The notes: generated by a model not told the origin, from the letters alone. DNA of 64,000 nucleotides from Streptomyces sp. NBC_01224 (GCF_036002945.1 NZ_CP108529.1:4893001-4957000); one strand, 5' to 3'; shown: positions 7,764-16,582, counted from the first letter of the stretch. Program-made: numbers and translations.

Positions 7764-8441
7764 TCAGATGTGCGTGTTCGTGGCCCACACCTGCTTCCCA
7801 CCGGCCATGATGACGACGTTGCCGTCGGGCTGGATGACCAGGGTGGCGTTGGTGAAGCCGGCGGGGTTCGAGGCCCATATCGCTCGACCGGCTGCGGTGT
7901 AGATGACGAGATTGCCGTCATCCTGGAAGGCCGCCATGTTGTCCTTGCCGGAGGTGCCGGCAGCCCAGAGCACCCGCTTTTCCTGCCGGTCGTAGAGCAC
8001 GAGGTTGCCGTCGGCCTGCATGCCCAGCTGCAGCCGGTCGGACTTCCAGGACGTGGCGGCGTGCAGCTTCGCGACCGGCTTGATGACGACGGGCGCCGGG
8101 GTCGTCGTACGGGCCTTGTCCGCGGCGTGTTCCGGGATCTTGGCCTGGGCTGTCGTCTGCCCCGTCGGTGAGGTGTGCCTCGTGGTCCCCGTGTCGGGGA
8201 AAGTGGTCCCCGTGCTGGGGTGAACCCCGGAGGGCGCCGGGCTCTTGCCCTTGCCGGCGTGCTTCTTGGGCGTCGACGACGCGGATTCCAGCCCTCCCGG
8301 CACGCCGGGGCTCGACGCGGCCGGTTTCGCCCCGGCCTGTTCCTTCCCGGAGTCCTGGCCGCGCACCAGTTGGACGACGACGAAGGCCAGCGCGACGGTC
8401 AATACGGTGATCGTGGTGATGAGCGGCCATCTGCGCGTCAT
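7764..8441 (-). CDS. Membrane-anchored bulb-type (B-) lectin protein, surface-anchor paralogue 3
   Basis: The start is the ATG at 8441. The bases just upstream differ from the other two paralogues (CTACAGG instead of CTCAGG), and the ribosome site is weaker (AGGGA). Of 225 residues, ~1-42 are the shared anchor, ~43-120 a Ser/Thr/Pro-rich stalk, and the rest a B-lectin domain with repeated mannose-binding-type motifs, QADGNLVLYD, QDDGNLVIYT and QPDGNVVIM. These match the QxDxNxVxY consensus; the third is slightly degenerate. It should face outward and bind mannose-like sugars or act as a bacteriocin-type lectin. The decayed EccC gene follows in the same frame after its stop. Confidence 0.87.
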   Translation of the reverse strand: MTRRWPLITTITVLTVALAFVVVQLVRGQDSGKEQAGAKPAASSPGVPGGLESASSTPKKHAGKGKSPAPSGVHPSTGTTFPDTGTTRHTSPTGQTTAQAKIPEHAADKARTTTPAPVVIKPVAKLHAATSWKSDRLQLGMQADGNLVLYDRQEKRVLWAAGTSGKDNMAAFQDDGNLVIYTAAGRAIWASNPAGFTNATLVIQPDGNVVIMAGGKQVWATNTHI

Positions 8442-8838
8442 GAATTCCCTACAGGAGGTGCGGCATAAATGTGTCACTGGTGACTACGCGTCCGATCCGG
8501 AAGTGGTTCGGTGTGCCGTTAAGTTGTGACGGGCCTGTGAGGACGCGGAGCTGTCCGCCCCTGGATGTGCGCCGGTGCGCCGGGAGATGCGGCGATGCCT
8601 TGTCCGGGGCAGTGGAACATGGGGAGTTGTGGCGTTCCGGCGGCGCGGGCGCATCGTCCGTCAACCGTTCCCGAGTGTTCACGACGCGGTCGCCGGCGTC
8701 CGCCGTCCTTCCCCGGCCGTTCACCTGTGTGCGGTGGGGTGCGGGGTGTGTCCCGTGGAAACCGCTCAAACTCCGTTACGGCTGCCGGTGAACGGTACGG
8801 CGGGCACGCCGAGGGACTTCGGGACGGGCAGACCGGGC
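8306..8838 (-). repeat. Anchor cassette copy 3
   Basis: This third direct copy of anchor codons plus upstream DNA matches copy 2 out to about 8838. The gap 8442-8993 (over 500 bases) consists of this repeat and then ~155 bases of unassigned sequence. It may contain the native promoter of the family, since the longest copies (2 and 3) share the same right end. Confidence 0.85.
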
Positions 8839-8993
8839 GGGCCGTACCGGAGGGGAGAGTCCGCTCGGCCTGTGACCGGTGTAGGAGCCGGGTACGGCAT
8901 ACGCGCCGGGCCGGGCGTTCGGTCGGTCAGGCGTCCAACAGCTCGCGCAGCGTGGCCTCGCCGACGCGGAGACATTACTGCGGAGGAGCTCGG

Positions 8994-9236
8994 CTGACCC
9001 AGCGCACCCTGATCACCGCGGGCTGTGTCCTCACCATCGCCGGGATCGTCGTCCTGATCGCCATGGTCAACAGCTCCCCCGGCACCCGGCCCTTCGCCCC
9101 TGGACTCCTCCGCGCCGCCCGCCCCGGCGCGTCCGGAAAACGACGCCGCGCCATTCGCCACCGGTCCCTCCTCTCGTGGGGACCGGTGCCGAACGGCGCA
9201 GGCGGCTGGCACCGCACCGCGCCGGGTTACACGTAA
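8994..9236 (+). CDS. Possible small single-span membrane protein with CTG start
   Basis: Eighty residues begin LTQRTLITAG and contain one convincing membrane helix (about residues 6-25), then a basic tail. GGAGGAG stands five bases before a CTG at 8994; no ATG, GTG or TTG is in frame near the ribosome site. CTG initiation is rare, so this may instead be a damaged gene whose start was lost. I recognise no family. The rest of 8839-9290 holds nothing else I can support. Confidence 0.3.
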   Translation: MTQRTLITAGCVLTIAGIVVLIAMVNSSPGTRPFAPGLLRAARPGASGKRRRAIRHRSLLSWGPVPNGAGGWHRTAPGYT

Positions 9237-9290
9237 AGCCCCTGGTCAGGTTGGGGTCCGTACTTCATTCGGGATGAAGGGGGCGCGGGT

Positions 9291-10457
9291 TCAAGACGCC
9301 AGGTGCCGCAGCCGACTGGCTGCCTCCTGGAGGACGTCGTCCCCCTTGCAGAAGGTGAAGCGGACCTGGCTGCGGCCGGCGTCGAGGTCGTCGTAGAACA
9401 CGGAGTTGGGGATGGCGACGACGCCGCAGCGTTCGGGGAGCGCGCGGCAGAAGGCGTAGGCGTCCTTCTCGCCGAAGGAGGTGATGTCGGTGGTGATGAA
9501 GTAAGTGCCCTGGGGTTGGTAGACCTCGAACCCGGCCGCGCGCAGGCCGTCGCCGAGCAGGTTGCGCTTGCGGCGGAGGTTGGCGCGGAAGCTGTCAAAG
9601 TACGAGTCCGGCAGGCGCAGCGCTTCGGCGATCGCGTACTGGAAGGGGCCCGCGCTGACGTACGTCAGGTACTGCTTGGCCGTCCGGACCGCTGAGACGA
9701 GCGGGCCGTTCGCCGTGACCCAGCCAACCTTCCATCCGGTGAACGAGAAGGTCTTGCCGGCGGACGAAATGGAGACGGTGCGCTCACGCATGCCGGGCAG
9801 GGCCGCGATGGGGCGGTGCGTGCCCTCATAGACAAGGTGCTCGTACACCTCGTCGGTGACGACGAGCAGATCGTGCTCGACGGCGAGTACAGCGATGGCG
9901 TTCTGCTCTTCGGCGGAGAGGACCATCCCGGTCGGGTTGTGCGGGGTGTTGAGGAGCAGGAGACGGGTCCGCGGGGTGATCTTGGCGCGCAGCTCATCCA
10001 GGTCTGGGCGGAAGGACGGCGCTCGCAGCGTGAGCGGCACGCGCTTCGCACCGGCCATCGCGATGCAGGCGGCGTAGGAGTCATAGAAGGGTTCGAAGGC
10101 GATCACCTCGTCGCCCGGCTCCAGCAGCGCCAGCATGGTGGCGGCGATGGCCTCGGTGGCGCCGGCGGTGACCAGGACCTCGGTATCGGGGTCGAAGGAG
10201 AGTTCGTAGAAGCGCTGTTGGTGTTCGGAGATCGCGGCGCGCAGTTCCGGAACGCCCGGGCCGGGCGGGTACTGGTTGCCCTTGCCCTCCCGCAAGGCAC
10301 GGACGGCGGCCTCTCTGATCTCTTCGGGCCCGTCGGTGTCGGGGAAGCCTTGGCCCAGGTTGATCGCGCCCGTCGCGGATGCCAGCGCCGACATCTCCGC
10401 GAAGATCGTCGTCCCGAGTCCGTTCAGCCTTCGGTTCAGCAGTGGCCTGGCGTTCAT
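9291..10457 (-). CDS. Pyridoxal-phosphate aminotransferase, class I/II (KAT/DapC-like)
   Basis: The 388-residue protein (ATG with GGTGGAG six bases upstream) has the full fold-type I layout: NLGQGFPDTDGP at ~34-45, NTPHNPTG in the middle, DEVYEHLVYEG, and the PLP lysine in SISSAGKTFSFTGWKVGW. The combination matches the kynurenine/glutamine aminotransferase-like and N-succinyldiaminopimelate aminotransferase-like group. Substrate assignment within that group is uncertain. A kynurenine pathway lies 11 kb away but is not linked. A truncated second copy of its first ~60 codons lies immediately upstream in the same orientation. Confidence 0.9.
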   Translation of the reverse strand: MNARPLLNRRLNGLGTTIFAEMSALASATGAINLGQGFPDTDGPEEIREAAVRALREGKGNQYPPGPGVPELRAAISEHQQRFYELSFDPDTEVLVTAGATEAIAATMLALLEPGDEVIAFEPFYDSYAACIAMAGAKRVPLTLRAPSFRPDLDELRAKITPRTRLLLLNTPHNPTGMVLSAEEQNAIAVLAVEHDLLVVTDEVYEHLVYEGTHRPIAALPGMRERTVSISSAGKTFSFTGWKVGWVTANGPLVSAVRTAKQYLTYVSAGPFQYAIAEALRLPDSYFDSFRANLRRKRNLLGDGLRAAGFEVYQPQGTYFITTDITSFGEKDAYAFCRALPERCGVVAIPNSVFYDDLDAGRSQVRFTFCKGDDVLQEAASRLRHLAS

Positions 10458-10856
10458 GTCTCCACCGTTCTTGCTCGGCTACCCGTCGATGCTCCGGGGC
10501 CATCCTGACGCATAGCCGGTCGCGGCCTCGCGCGGCGTGGGGATCGCGGAGAGGGAAACTCGCACTTCTCGTCGGGCTCCGCCTCCTGCTCCAGGAGAAC
10601 GCCGGCCTTCGCCGAGATGTCGCGTACAAGCGCGTCCTTCAGGTCGTGCAGTGTCGCGACCTCGGAGACCAGTTGCCGTGCCCGGCGCGCAGTGCCCGGA
10701 CCGCGGCCTCTCTGATCTCTTCGGGCCGTCGGTGTCGGGGAAGCCCTGGGCAAGGTTGATGGAGCCGGTCCGTACGGCAAGCGCCGACATCTCCGCGGAG
10801 ATCGTTGTGCCGAACTCGGTGAGGCGGCGGTTGAGCAGCGGTCGTCCCCGTGTCAT
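10458..10856 (-). pseudogene. Truncated, frameshifted second copy of the aminotransferase N-terminus
   Basis: An ATG at 10856 opens MTRGRPLLNRRLTEFGTTIS, clearly the same beginning as the intact gene. After the codons for FPDTDGP a single base is missing; the match then resumes in another frame as EEIREAAVRAL and stops near 10675. The remaining ~215 bases up to the intact gene encode, in that second frame, a stretch beginning VSEVATLHDLKDALVRDISA that looks like protein but not like an aminotransferase. This is probably a remnant of tandem duplication followed by deletion. Confidence 0.75.
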
Positions 10857-10985
10857 GGCCGCCGTCCTGCGCGGAAGCTCTGGAGTTGCTCAAGTCTGCT
10901 TTGGCCGCACGGGGCCGGGGGCATCCCCCACTCACGCAGGAAGCGGACGGAAGCGAGGGACCTCGCTTCGGGGGAACAGAAGGAC

Positions 10986-11294
10986 GTGAGGTCGGTGGGA
11001 ACCTTTGTCACAGTGGTGATCGCGTTTGCCGTGATCGGGCTGGTCATCTCGCTGGTGGGGGCCGGCAACCGGAAGAAGAAGCGCGGGCGGGGCGCGCGCC
11101 GGGGCGCGAGCGGCGGCAGCGCCGCGGGTGGCAGCTGGTGGGCGGGGGGTGACGGTGGCGGTGGCTCGTCCTGCGGAAGCAGCAGCGGGCACTCCGGCGG
11201 GCACTCCGGGGGGCATTCGTGCGGCGGCGGTCACTCCTCGTGCGGTGGCGGCTCCTCGTGCGGCGGCGGGGGCGGATGCGGCGGAGGCAGCTGA
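10986..11294 (+). CDS. Small membrane protein with Gly/Ser/Cys/His-rich tail
   Basis: The 102-residue product is read from GTG 10986; a second GTG at 10995 with GAGG just upstream is equally possible. One membrane segment (~6-25) is followed by a very basic stretch (RKKKRGRGARR) and then ~55 residues made almost wholly of Gly, Ser, Cys and His, including repeated GGHS and SSCGGG units. The many cysteines and histidines could bind metal, but such tails are also common in uncharacterised actinobacterial proteins. A clean terminator follows ~75 bases downstream. Confidence 0.65.
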   Translation: MRSVGTFVTVVIAFAVIGLVISLVGAGNRKKKRGRGARRGASGGSAAGGSWWAGGDGGGGSSCGSSSGHSGGHSGGHSCGGGHSSCGGGSSCGGGGGCGGGS

Positions 11295-11368
11295 CACGGG
11301 GCAGCTGATCCGTGACCGGGCAGGGCCACACGCCCGGTGCCGGGCCCGTGCGGTTCCGGTGCCCCACA

Positions 11369-11405
11369 GGTGCCCGGCGGATGAACTCCCGCCGGGCACC
11401 TTTTT
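11369..11405 (+). terminator. Rho-independent terminator
   Basis: Twelve-base perfect GC-rich arms (11369-11380 and 11389-11400) are followed by TTTTT. It ends the transcript of the Cys/His-rich protein. The rest of 11295-11646 (about 350 bases) has no further feature I can support. Confidence 0.9.
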
Positions 11406-11646
11406 GTTGGGGCTTTTCCCGAGATACCGGTGAACAGATGAACCGAGAGGCCCCCGAGGGGATGGAAACCGCGTCAAGTTGGGCAAAAACGCTGTGGATG
11501 CGGCTTACTTCGTGATTCCCTCGGTTGAGAGAACATCCAGCCCTCGGACCCGAGTTGGACCTGATCGGGCGCTTCCCACCTCCCACGTGCATCACGTCGG
11601 AGGCGTCCCCTGTCCATGTGTCCACGCTTGTTTGCGGAGCCGACCC

Positions 11647-12168
11647 ATGCTCACGACCCTCCAGACGGCCTATTCCGACACCCGCGCTGCAGACCTGGCC
11701 TGGGCACTGGGGCGCGAACCGCTCCCCGCCCTGGCCGTGCTCGACCTCGATCTCGCCGGTGCCCGACTCCAACTGCGCCTGCTCGGCGCCTCCCACCAAG
11801 TGCTCCTGGAGGAGGACCGGGGCAACTGTTCCGAAACCGTCGCGTGCATCCCGGGCAGCAGCACACCGCTGCCGCTCGGTGTCTCCAAGCGGCTCGGAGA
11901 GTGGGAGTACGAATTCGCGGCGCGCGTCGAGACGCTCTCGGCGGGCTCGTTCGCGGGGCGTGCGCAGGAGCTCCTCGCGCTCGTGACCGACCATCCCCAC
12001 GGTCTCGCCGGGACGTTCCCCGGCAGCCCGCACGCCTTCACCGCCATGCTCGCCCAGCGGACCGAAGGCCAGGTGCGGTGGCGCACCTGGCATGCGTACC
12101 CGCAGGAGGGGCAGCTGGTGGTGACGCGCACCCGAGTGGGAGTGCGGATGCCGGCGGCAGCGCTCTGA
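11647..12168 (+). CDS. DUF2617 family protein
   Basis: The ATG at 11647 follows GGAG by seven bases. The 173-residue product begins MLTTLQTAYSDTRAADLAWA and contains RLLGASHQVLLEE and FAARVETLSAG, which I recognise as the actinobacterial DUF2617 family of unknown function. It is complete. The spermidine-synthase-like gene follows 84 bases downstream, an association I believe is common in Streptomyces; no reaction can be assigned. Confidence 0.85.
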   Translation: MLTTLQTAYSDTRAADLAWALGREPLPALAVLDLDLAGARLQLRLLGASHQVLLEEDRGNCSETVACIPGSSTPLPLGVSKRLGEWEYEFAARVETLSAGSFAGRAQELLALVTDHPHGLAGTFPGSPHAFTAMLAQRTEGQVRWRTWHAYPQEGQLVVTRTRVGVRMPAAAL

Positions 12169-12252
12169 CGCGGCCCAACTCCGTTGTGAGCGCGCCACTT
12201 GCACCCTTGTGGGTGACAGGCGGCCACCTCGTCGTGACGTAGCGTTCGCATC

Positions 12253-13851
12253 ATGATCGATCAGCAGGTGTCGCTGCGAGGGGGCGCGGGGCGTCTTCCC
12301 GTGCGGCCGAGGACCGGTCGGTGTCTCGTGCTGGCCGCTGTCTTCATCTGTGCTGCCTGCGGTCTGGTCTACGAGCTCGAACTGGTGGCGCTCGCCTCCT
12401 ACTTGATCGGTGATTCCGTCACCCAGGCGTCCGTCGTGCTCTCCGTGATGGTGTTCGCGATGGGCGTCGGCTCGCTCCTCGCGAAACGTTTACGCAGCCG
12501 TGCAGCAGTCGGTTTCGGGCTGATCGAGGCGGCGCTCGCACTCGTCGGCGGCTCCTCGGCGGTCGTGCTGTACGCGTCGTTCGCCTGGATCGGGGAGTCG
12601 CGGTACGCCCTGGTCGGGTTCTCGCTCACGATCGGCGTCCTGATCGGGGCGGAGATCCCGCTGCTGATGACGCTGATCCAGCGCGTCGACCGGCAGGACG
12701 CGGGCGGGACCGTCGCGGATCTGTTCGCCGCCGACTACGTGGGTGCGCTGGTCGGCGGGCTCGCGTTCCCCTTTCTGCTGCTGCCGGTGCTGGGACAGCT
12801 CACCGGGGCGCTGTTCACCGGCGCGGTCAACGCGGCGGCGGGCGGGGCGCTGGTGCTGTGGGTGTTCCGGCGGGACCTCACCCCGCGCTCCCGGTGGCTG
12901 CTGATCCTCGTCAACGTGGCCGTGATCGCCGTACTCGCCACCGTCACCGCGCTGGTCGGTGACTTCGAGCGGGCGGCGCGGCGTGCGGTGTACGGGGACG
13001 GGGTGCGGGTCGCGGTGCAGACCGGGGTCCAGGAGGTGGTGCTGACGGGGGCGGGCCGCAGCTCCCTGGACCTGTATCTGGACGGGCGGCTGCGGGTCAG
13101 CGCGCGCGACGAGTACCGCTACCACGAGGCGCTGGTGCACCCGGCGATGAACGGGCCACGCGCCCGTGTTCTGATCCTGGGCGGTGGTGACGGTCTCGCC
13201 GCCCGGGAGGTGCTGCGCTACCCGGACGTACGCAGCGTCACCCTCGTCGAGCTCGATCCCGGTGTCACCCGGTTGGCCCGTACCGACCGTGCGCTCTCGG
13301 CGCTGAACGCCCACGCGTACCGCGATCCGCGACTGACGGCCGTCAACGCCGACGCCTTCAACTGGCTGCGGGCGGTGCACGGCAGCTACGACGTGGTGAT
13401 CTCCGATCTGCCCGACCCCGGGATCTCCGTCGGCACGAAGCTCTACTCGGCGGAGTTCTACGGCCTGGTCTCGGAGGCCCTCGCACCGGGCGGCCGGCTG
13501 GTGGTGCACGGAGGCCCGCCGGTGACCCGGCCGCGTACGTACTGGACGGTGGAGGCGTCGATGAGGGCGGCAGGTCTGCACACCCGCCCGTACCGGATCA
13601 GCGGCCGGCTCTCCGATTTCGCGGCGGGCCCCGACAGGGCCACGCACCGGGCGCAGGCCGAGCACGGCTGGGGCTTCGTCCTCGCCCGGCCGGTCAGGGC
13701 GCCGGTGCTCCGGCTCGCCCCGGGGGCGCCGAAGCTGCGGTCGCTGACGCAGGCCTCGCTGATGCGCGCGGGACGGGACGCGGAGAGCGGACGGCTGCGC
13801 GGGCTGCTGCCGTCGACGCTGGTACATCCGCGGTACTGGGAGGACCGGTGA
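12253..13851 (+). CDS. Membrane-fused spermidine synthase-like protein
   Basis: The 532-residue product has two parts. Residues ~24-240 contain about seven hydrophobic segments. Residues ~245-520 form a spermidine synthase-like Rossmann domain with [20 protein letters not shown], the binding motif [17 protein letters not shown] and the acidic strand SVTLVELDP. SpeE-type enzymes move an aminopropyl group to putrescine. Membrane-fused forms are widespread in actinobacteria and their true substrate is unclear. The active-site DxP motif appears as SDLPDPG, consistent with catalysis. No ribosome site is obvious in front of the ATG; a TAGCGT box seven bases upstream suggests a leaderless start. Confidence 0.85.
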   Translation: MIDQQVSLRGGAGRLPVRPRTGRCLVLAAVFICAACGLVYELELVALASYLIGDSVTQASVVLSVMVFAMGVGSLLAKRLRSRAAVGFGLIEAALALVGGSSAVVLYASFAWIGESRYALVGFSLTIGVLIGAEIPLLMTLIQRVDRQDAGGTVADLFAADYVGALVGGLAFPFLLLPVLGQLTGALFTGAVNAAAGGALVLWVFRRDLTPRSRWLLILVNVAVIAVLATVTALVGDFERAARRAVYGDGVRVAVQTGVQEVVLTGAGRSSLDLYLDGRLRVSARDEYRYHEALVHPAMNGPRARVLILGGGDGLAAREVLRYPDVRSVTLVELDPGVTRLARTDRALSALNAHAYRDPRLTAVNADAFNWLRAVHGSYDVVISDLPDPGISVGTKLYSAEFYGLVSEALAPGGRLVVHGGPPVTRPRTYWTVEASMRAAGLHTRPYRISGRLSDFAAGPDRATHRAQAEHGWGFVLARPVRAPVLRLAPGAPKLRSLTQASLMRAGRDAESGRLRGLLPSTLVHPRYWEDR

Positions 13852-13899
13852 GCCGGACGCCGTACGCCGTACGCCCGTCGGCTTTGCGACGCGGAACCG

Positions 13900-13936
13900 C
13901 TGACGTGATGGCCGGGGCTGAGTAGGCTCGGTTTCC
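13900..13936 (+). promoter_or_regulatory. Promoter of the SRPBCC gene, leaderless type
   Basis: CTGACG (13900-13905), a 17-base spacer and TAGGCT (13923-13928) match the -35 and -10 of the housekeeping sigma factor. The ATG lies 8 bases after the -10, so transcription would begin at or next to the start codon. No ribosome binding site is present, which fits. Confidence 0.6.
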
Positions 13937-14863
13937 ATGGAGCATGAGGTGTTCGTTCCGGTTCCGGTCCCGTCCCTTCGGCGGACGCTGGGCGATCCCG
14001 CCCGCGTCGCGCGCTGCGTACCGGGGCTCCAGCAGGACGCCGACGCGTCCGCGGGCCCGCTGTCCGGCCGGCTCAAGGTCCGGGTCGACGGCCACACGAT
14101 CACGTACCGCGGTGCGCTGCGGCTCACCGTTTCCCCGCAGGACGGCCCGGACGGGAACGACGGGATCCTGGTGGCGGGCGAGGGTGTCGAGGCCAGGGGG
14201 ACCGGCTCGGCGAAGCTGGCTCTGACGATCAGCCTGACGCAGAAGGACGGTGGTACGGCGATCGGGTTCGCGGGTACGGCGAGTGGCGACGGCCGCCTCC
14301 TGGAGCTGGACCCGGCGGCGGCGCTCGCGACGGCCCACCGACTGCTGGACCGCTTTGTGCAGCAACTGGTGACGGAGACGCTGGCGGGCGAGGACGAGGC
14401 GGGCAAGGACCTCGGCGGGGCCGAGCGGTCCGTCGGGGAAGCCGTGGAACAGGCCATCGAGGAGGCGGCCGAGGAGGCCGACGCGACCGGCGCGGACACC
14501 ACTGAAGCCGCCGACGACACCGACGACGGCGCCACTGCGGACGAGACACCCTCCACCGAGAAACCCCCGGGCACGGGCTCCGTCTTCGACGCCCCCGCGC
14601 CCCCGCCGTCGCTCGACCCCGTGGCGGAGGTGGAGTTCACCGTCCCCGACGGCCCCCCGGCCGAGGCCGCGCACGCCAGGCGCACCATGATCGGCCGCAG
14701 CGCCGAGGAGGTCGACCACGCGCCGCCGCGCGGCAGGTACGCCCCCGTACCGTCACCCGATTCGACCACCGCGGGCGCCACACTCCGCTGGATCGCTCCC
14801 GCCGCCGCGCTCGCGCTCGCCTCCGCCGTCGTGGTGAGCAGGGCGCTGAGGCGGCGGAGGTAG
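13937..14863 (+). CDS. SRPBCC/CoxG-like domain protein with C-terminal membrane anchor
   Basis: Residues ~1-155 of 308 form an SRPBCC (START/CoxG-like) hydrophobic-pocket domain beginning MEHEVFVPVPVPSLRRTLGD with the conserved CVPGL turn. Residues ~160-260 are acidic and Ala/Glu/Asp/Pro-rich, probably disordered. A single membrane segment (~287-302) followed by RRRR ends the protein. This topology places the domain in the cytoplasm under the membrane. Ligand and role are unknown. Confidence 0.82.
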   Translation: MEHEVFVPVPVPSLRRTLGDPARVARCVPGLQQDADASAGPLSGRLKVRVDGHTITYRGALRLTVSPQDGPDGNDGILVAGEGVEARGTGSAKLALTISLTQKDGGTAIGFAGTASGDGRLLELDPAAALATAHRLLDRFVQQLVTETLAGEDEAGKDLGGAERSVGEAVEQAIEEAAEEADATGADTTEAADDTDDGATADETPSTEKPPGTGSVFDAPAPPPSLDPVAEVEFTVPDGPPAEAAHARRTMIGRSAEEVDHAPPRGRYAPVPSPDSTTAGATLRWIAPAAALALASAVVVSRALRRRR

Positions 14864-14888
14864 TAGCAGCGCCAGTAATGTCGGTCGG

Positions 14889-15683
14889 GTGAGTAGCAGC
14901 GAGAAGGACGTCCGGCTGTCCGTCGGCGATGCAGAGCTGACCGTGAACCCCGCCAACGGCTGTCGCATCAGCAGCCTGCGGATCGGTGGCACCGAGGTGC
15001 TGCGGCAGGGGGAGTGGTACGGCTGCTTCCCGATGGTGCCGTGGTGCGGGCGCACCGAGAACGGGCTCTTCCACAACGGCGACGTCCCGCACCGGTTGCC
15101 GCTGAACTCCCCGCCGCACGCCATCCACGGCACCGGCAGGGACACCGCCTGGCGCACCGCCCGAGTGGGCGAGCGGGAGGCCGCGTTCTACTACGACCTT
15201 GCCGACCCCTGGCCGTATCCGGGCCGGGTGACCCAGACCTTCGAGTTGTCCGAGGACTCGCTCACGCTTGCGTTCGGCATCGAGACGTACGGGGATTCGT
15301 TCCCGGCGCAGGCCGGCTGGCACCCCTGGTTCCTGCGGGATCTCGGCGGCAAGAACGTGGAGATCGCCTTCGACGCGGCCTGGCAGGAGGAGCGTGGCGA
15401 GAACCATCTACCGACCGGCCGCCGCATCCCGCCCCTGCCCGGCCCGTGGGACGACTGCTTCGGGATGCCGGACGGCGTCGACGTGACGCTCACCTGGCCG
15501 GAGCAGCTGCAACTGACCGTGAAGAGCCGGGCCGAATGGGTCGTGATCTACGACGAGCAGGCCGAGGCGGTCTGTGTGGAGCCGCAGTCCGGCCCGCCGA
15601 ACGGGCTGAACACCGCGCCCCGGTATGTCACCCCGATCGAGCCGCTGGAGATCGCGACGACCTGGAGCTGGCGCAGGCTCTGA
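14889..15683 (+). CDS. Aldose 1-epimerase family protein
   Basis: The 264-residue protein starts at GTG 14889, seven bases after TAATGT, which looks like a leaderless start. Galactose mutarotase-type features are NGCRISSLRIGGTEVL near the N-terminus, HAIHGTGRDTAW (general acid region), AGWHPWFLRD, and VCVEPQSGPPNGLN with the catalytic Glu. The family interconverts anomers of hexoses; this subgroup may act on a sugar phosphate. It precedes pyrE with a 220-base gap and is probably transcribed separately. Confidence 0.9.
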   Translation: MSSSEKDVRLSVGDAELTVNPANGCRISSLRIGGTEVLRQGEWYGCFPMVPWCGRTENGLFHNGDVPHRLPLNSPPHAIHGTGRDTAWRTARVGEREAAFYYDLADPWPYPGRVTQTFELSEDSLTLAFGIETYGDSFPAQAGWHPWFLRDLGGKNVEIAFDAAWQEERGENHLPTGRRIPPLPGPWDDCFGMPDGVDVTLTWPEQLQLTVKSRAEWVVIYDEQAEAVCVEPQSGPPNGLNTAPRYVTPIEPLEIATTWSWRRL

Positions 15684-15903
15684 CCGCGTGGGCGCGGGCC
15701 GTGAGACGGGCGCCTCAAGGCCGACCGGAAAACAGGGGCGGCGTCGCGGGGCTGAGGGGGTCCCCCTGGCCCTTAAGGCCTTGAGGGAGTGCGTGCATCA
15801 CCATGGCTCCGCCATGCCTCAATCCTCCGCCTTGCAGCTGCACGCACCCAGCCCCACTCCCTTCTCCCACCCCCCATTTGCCGGTCGGTCTAAGCTCGTA
15901 GCC

Positions 15904-16443
15904 ATGACTGACGTACGTGCTGAGCTGCTCCAGCAGATCAAGGACAAGGCCGTGGTACACGGCAAGGTGACCCTCTCCTCGGGTCTTGAGGCCGACTGGT
16001 ACATCGACCTGCGCCGCATCACGCTGGACGGCAAGGCTGCTCCGATGGTCGGTCAGGTCATGCTCGATGCCACCGCCGAGCTGGACTACGACTGCGTGGG
16101 TGGGCTGACGCTGGGCGCCGACCCGGTCGCCACCTCGATGCTGCACGCCTCCGCCGCCCGCGGGCAGGAGCTGGACGCGTTCGTCGTCCGCAAGGCGCAG
16201 AAGGCGCACGGGATGCAGCGCCGCATCGAGGGCGCGGACGTGAAGGGCCGCCGTTGCCTGGTCGTCGAGGACACCTCGACGACCGGCGGTTCGCCGCTGA
16301 CGGCCGTCGAGGCGGTGCGCGAGGCCGGTGGCGAGGTCGTCGCCGTCGCCACGATCGTGGAGCGGGGTGCGGCTCCGGCCATTGCCGAGGCCGGTCTCCC
16401 GTATGTCCACGCCTACATGGTGGCGGACCTCGACCTGGCCTGA
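15904..16443 (+). CDS. pyrE: Orotate phosphoribosyltransferase
   Basis: The 179-residue PyrE makes orotidine 5'-phosphate from orotate and PRPP in pyrimidine synthesis. The start MTDVRAELLQQIKDKAVVHG and the PRPP-binding motif CLVVEDTSTTGGSP (~118-131) are diagnostic, and length and ending are normal. A TAAGCT box stands seven bases before the ATG with no ribosome site, suggesting a leaderless transcript. The 220 bases upstream hold no gene. A hairpin containing a parS site follows directly. Confidence 0.97.
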   Translation: MTDVRAELLQQIKDKAVVHGKVTLSSGLEADWYIDLRRITLDGKAAPMVGQVMLDATAELDYDCVGGLTLGADPVATSMLHASAARGQELDAFVVRKAQKAHGMQRRIEGADVKGRRCLVVEDTSTTGGSPLTAVEAVREAGGEVVAVATIVERGAAPAIAEAGLPYVHAYMVADLDLA

Positions 16444-16470
16444 CGCTGGGGTTGACCTGCGGTTTTTGAT

Positions 16471-16506
16471 AAGGGCGGGCTGTTTCACGTGAAACAGCCC
16501 GCCCTT
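16471..16506. terminator. Bidirectional 18-bp palindrome downstream of pyrE
   Basis: Bases 16471-16488 and 16489-16506 are perfect reverse complements with no spacer. It can fold at the 3' end of pyrE mRNA, although there is no T tract. Its centre is the parS site listed separately, so DNA-binding may be its main role. Confidence 0.6.
16481..16496. other. parS centromere-like site for ParB
   Basis: TGTTTCACGTGAAACA matches the bacterial parS consensus at all 16 positions and the 14-base Streptomyces core GTTTCACGTGAAAC. ParB loads at such sites to organise the origin region for segregation. Streptomyces chromosomes carry many parS sites spread over several hundred kb around oriC, so this site suggests the window lies in that central zone. 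No second copy is visible in the window. Confidence 0.92.
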
Positions 16507-16582
16507 GTCGTATGCCCATGAACCGCCCGCCCGAGCGGTGGGGGGCCAGGCCGGGTGGAGCCGGAGCGAGAGTCTGGGAAGA

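Noticed and set aside
9237-9300. Partial tRNA 3' half suggested by GGGTTCAA
   Set aside because: No matching acceptor or anticodon stem nearby; the bases overlap the end of the aminotransferase gene.
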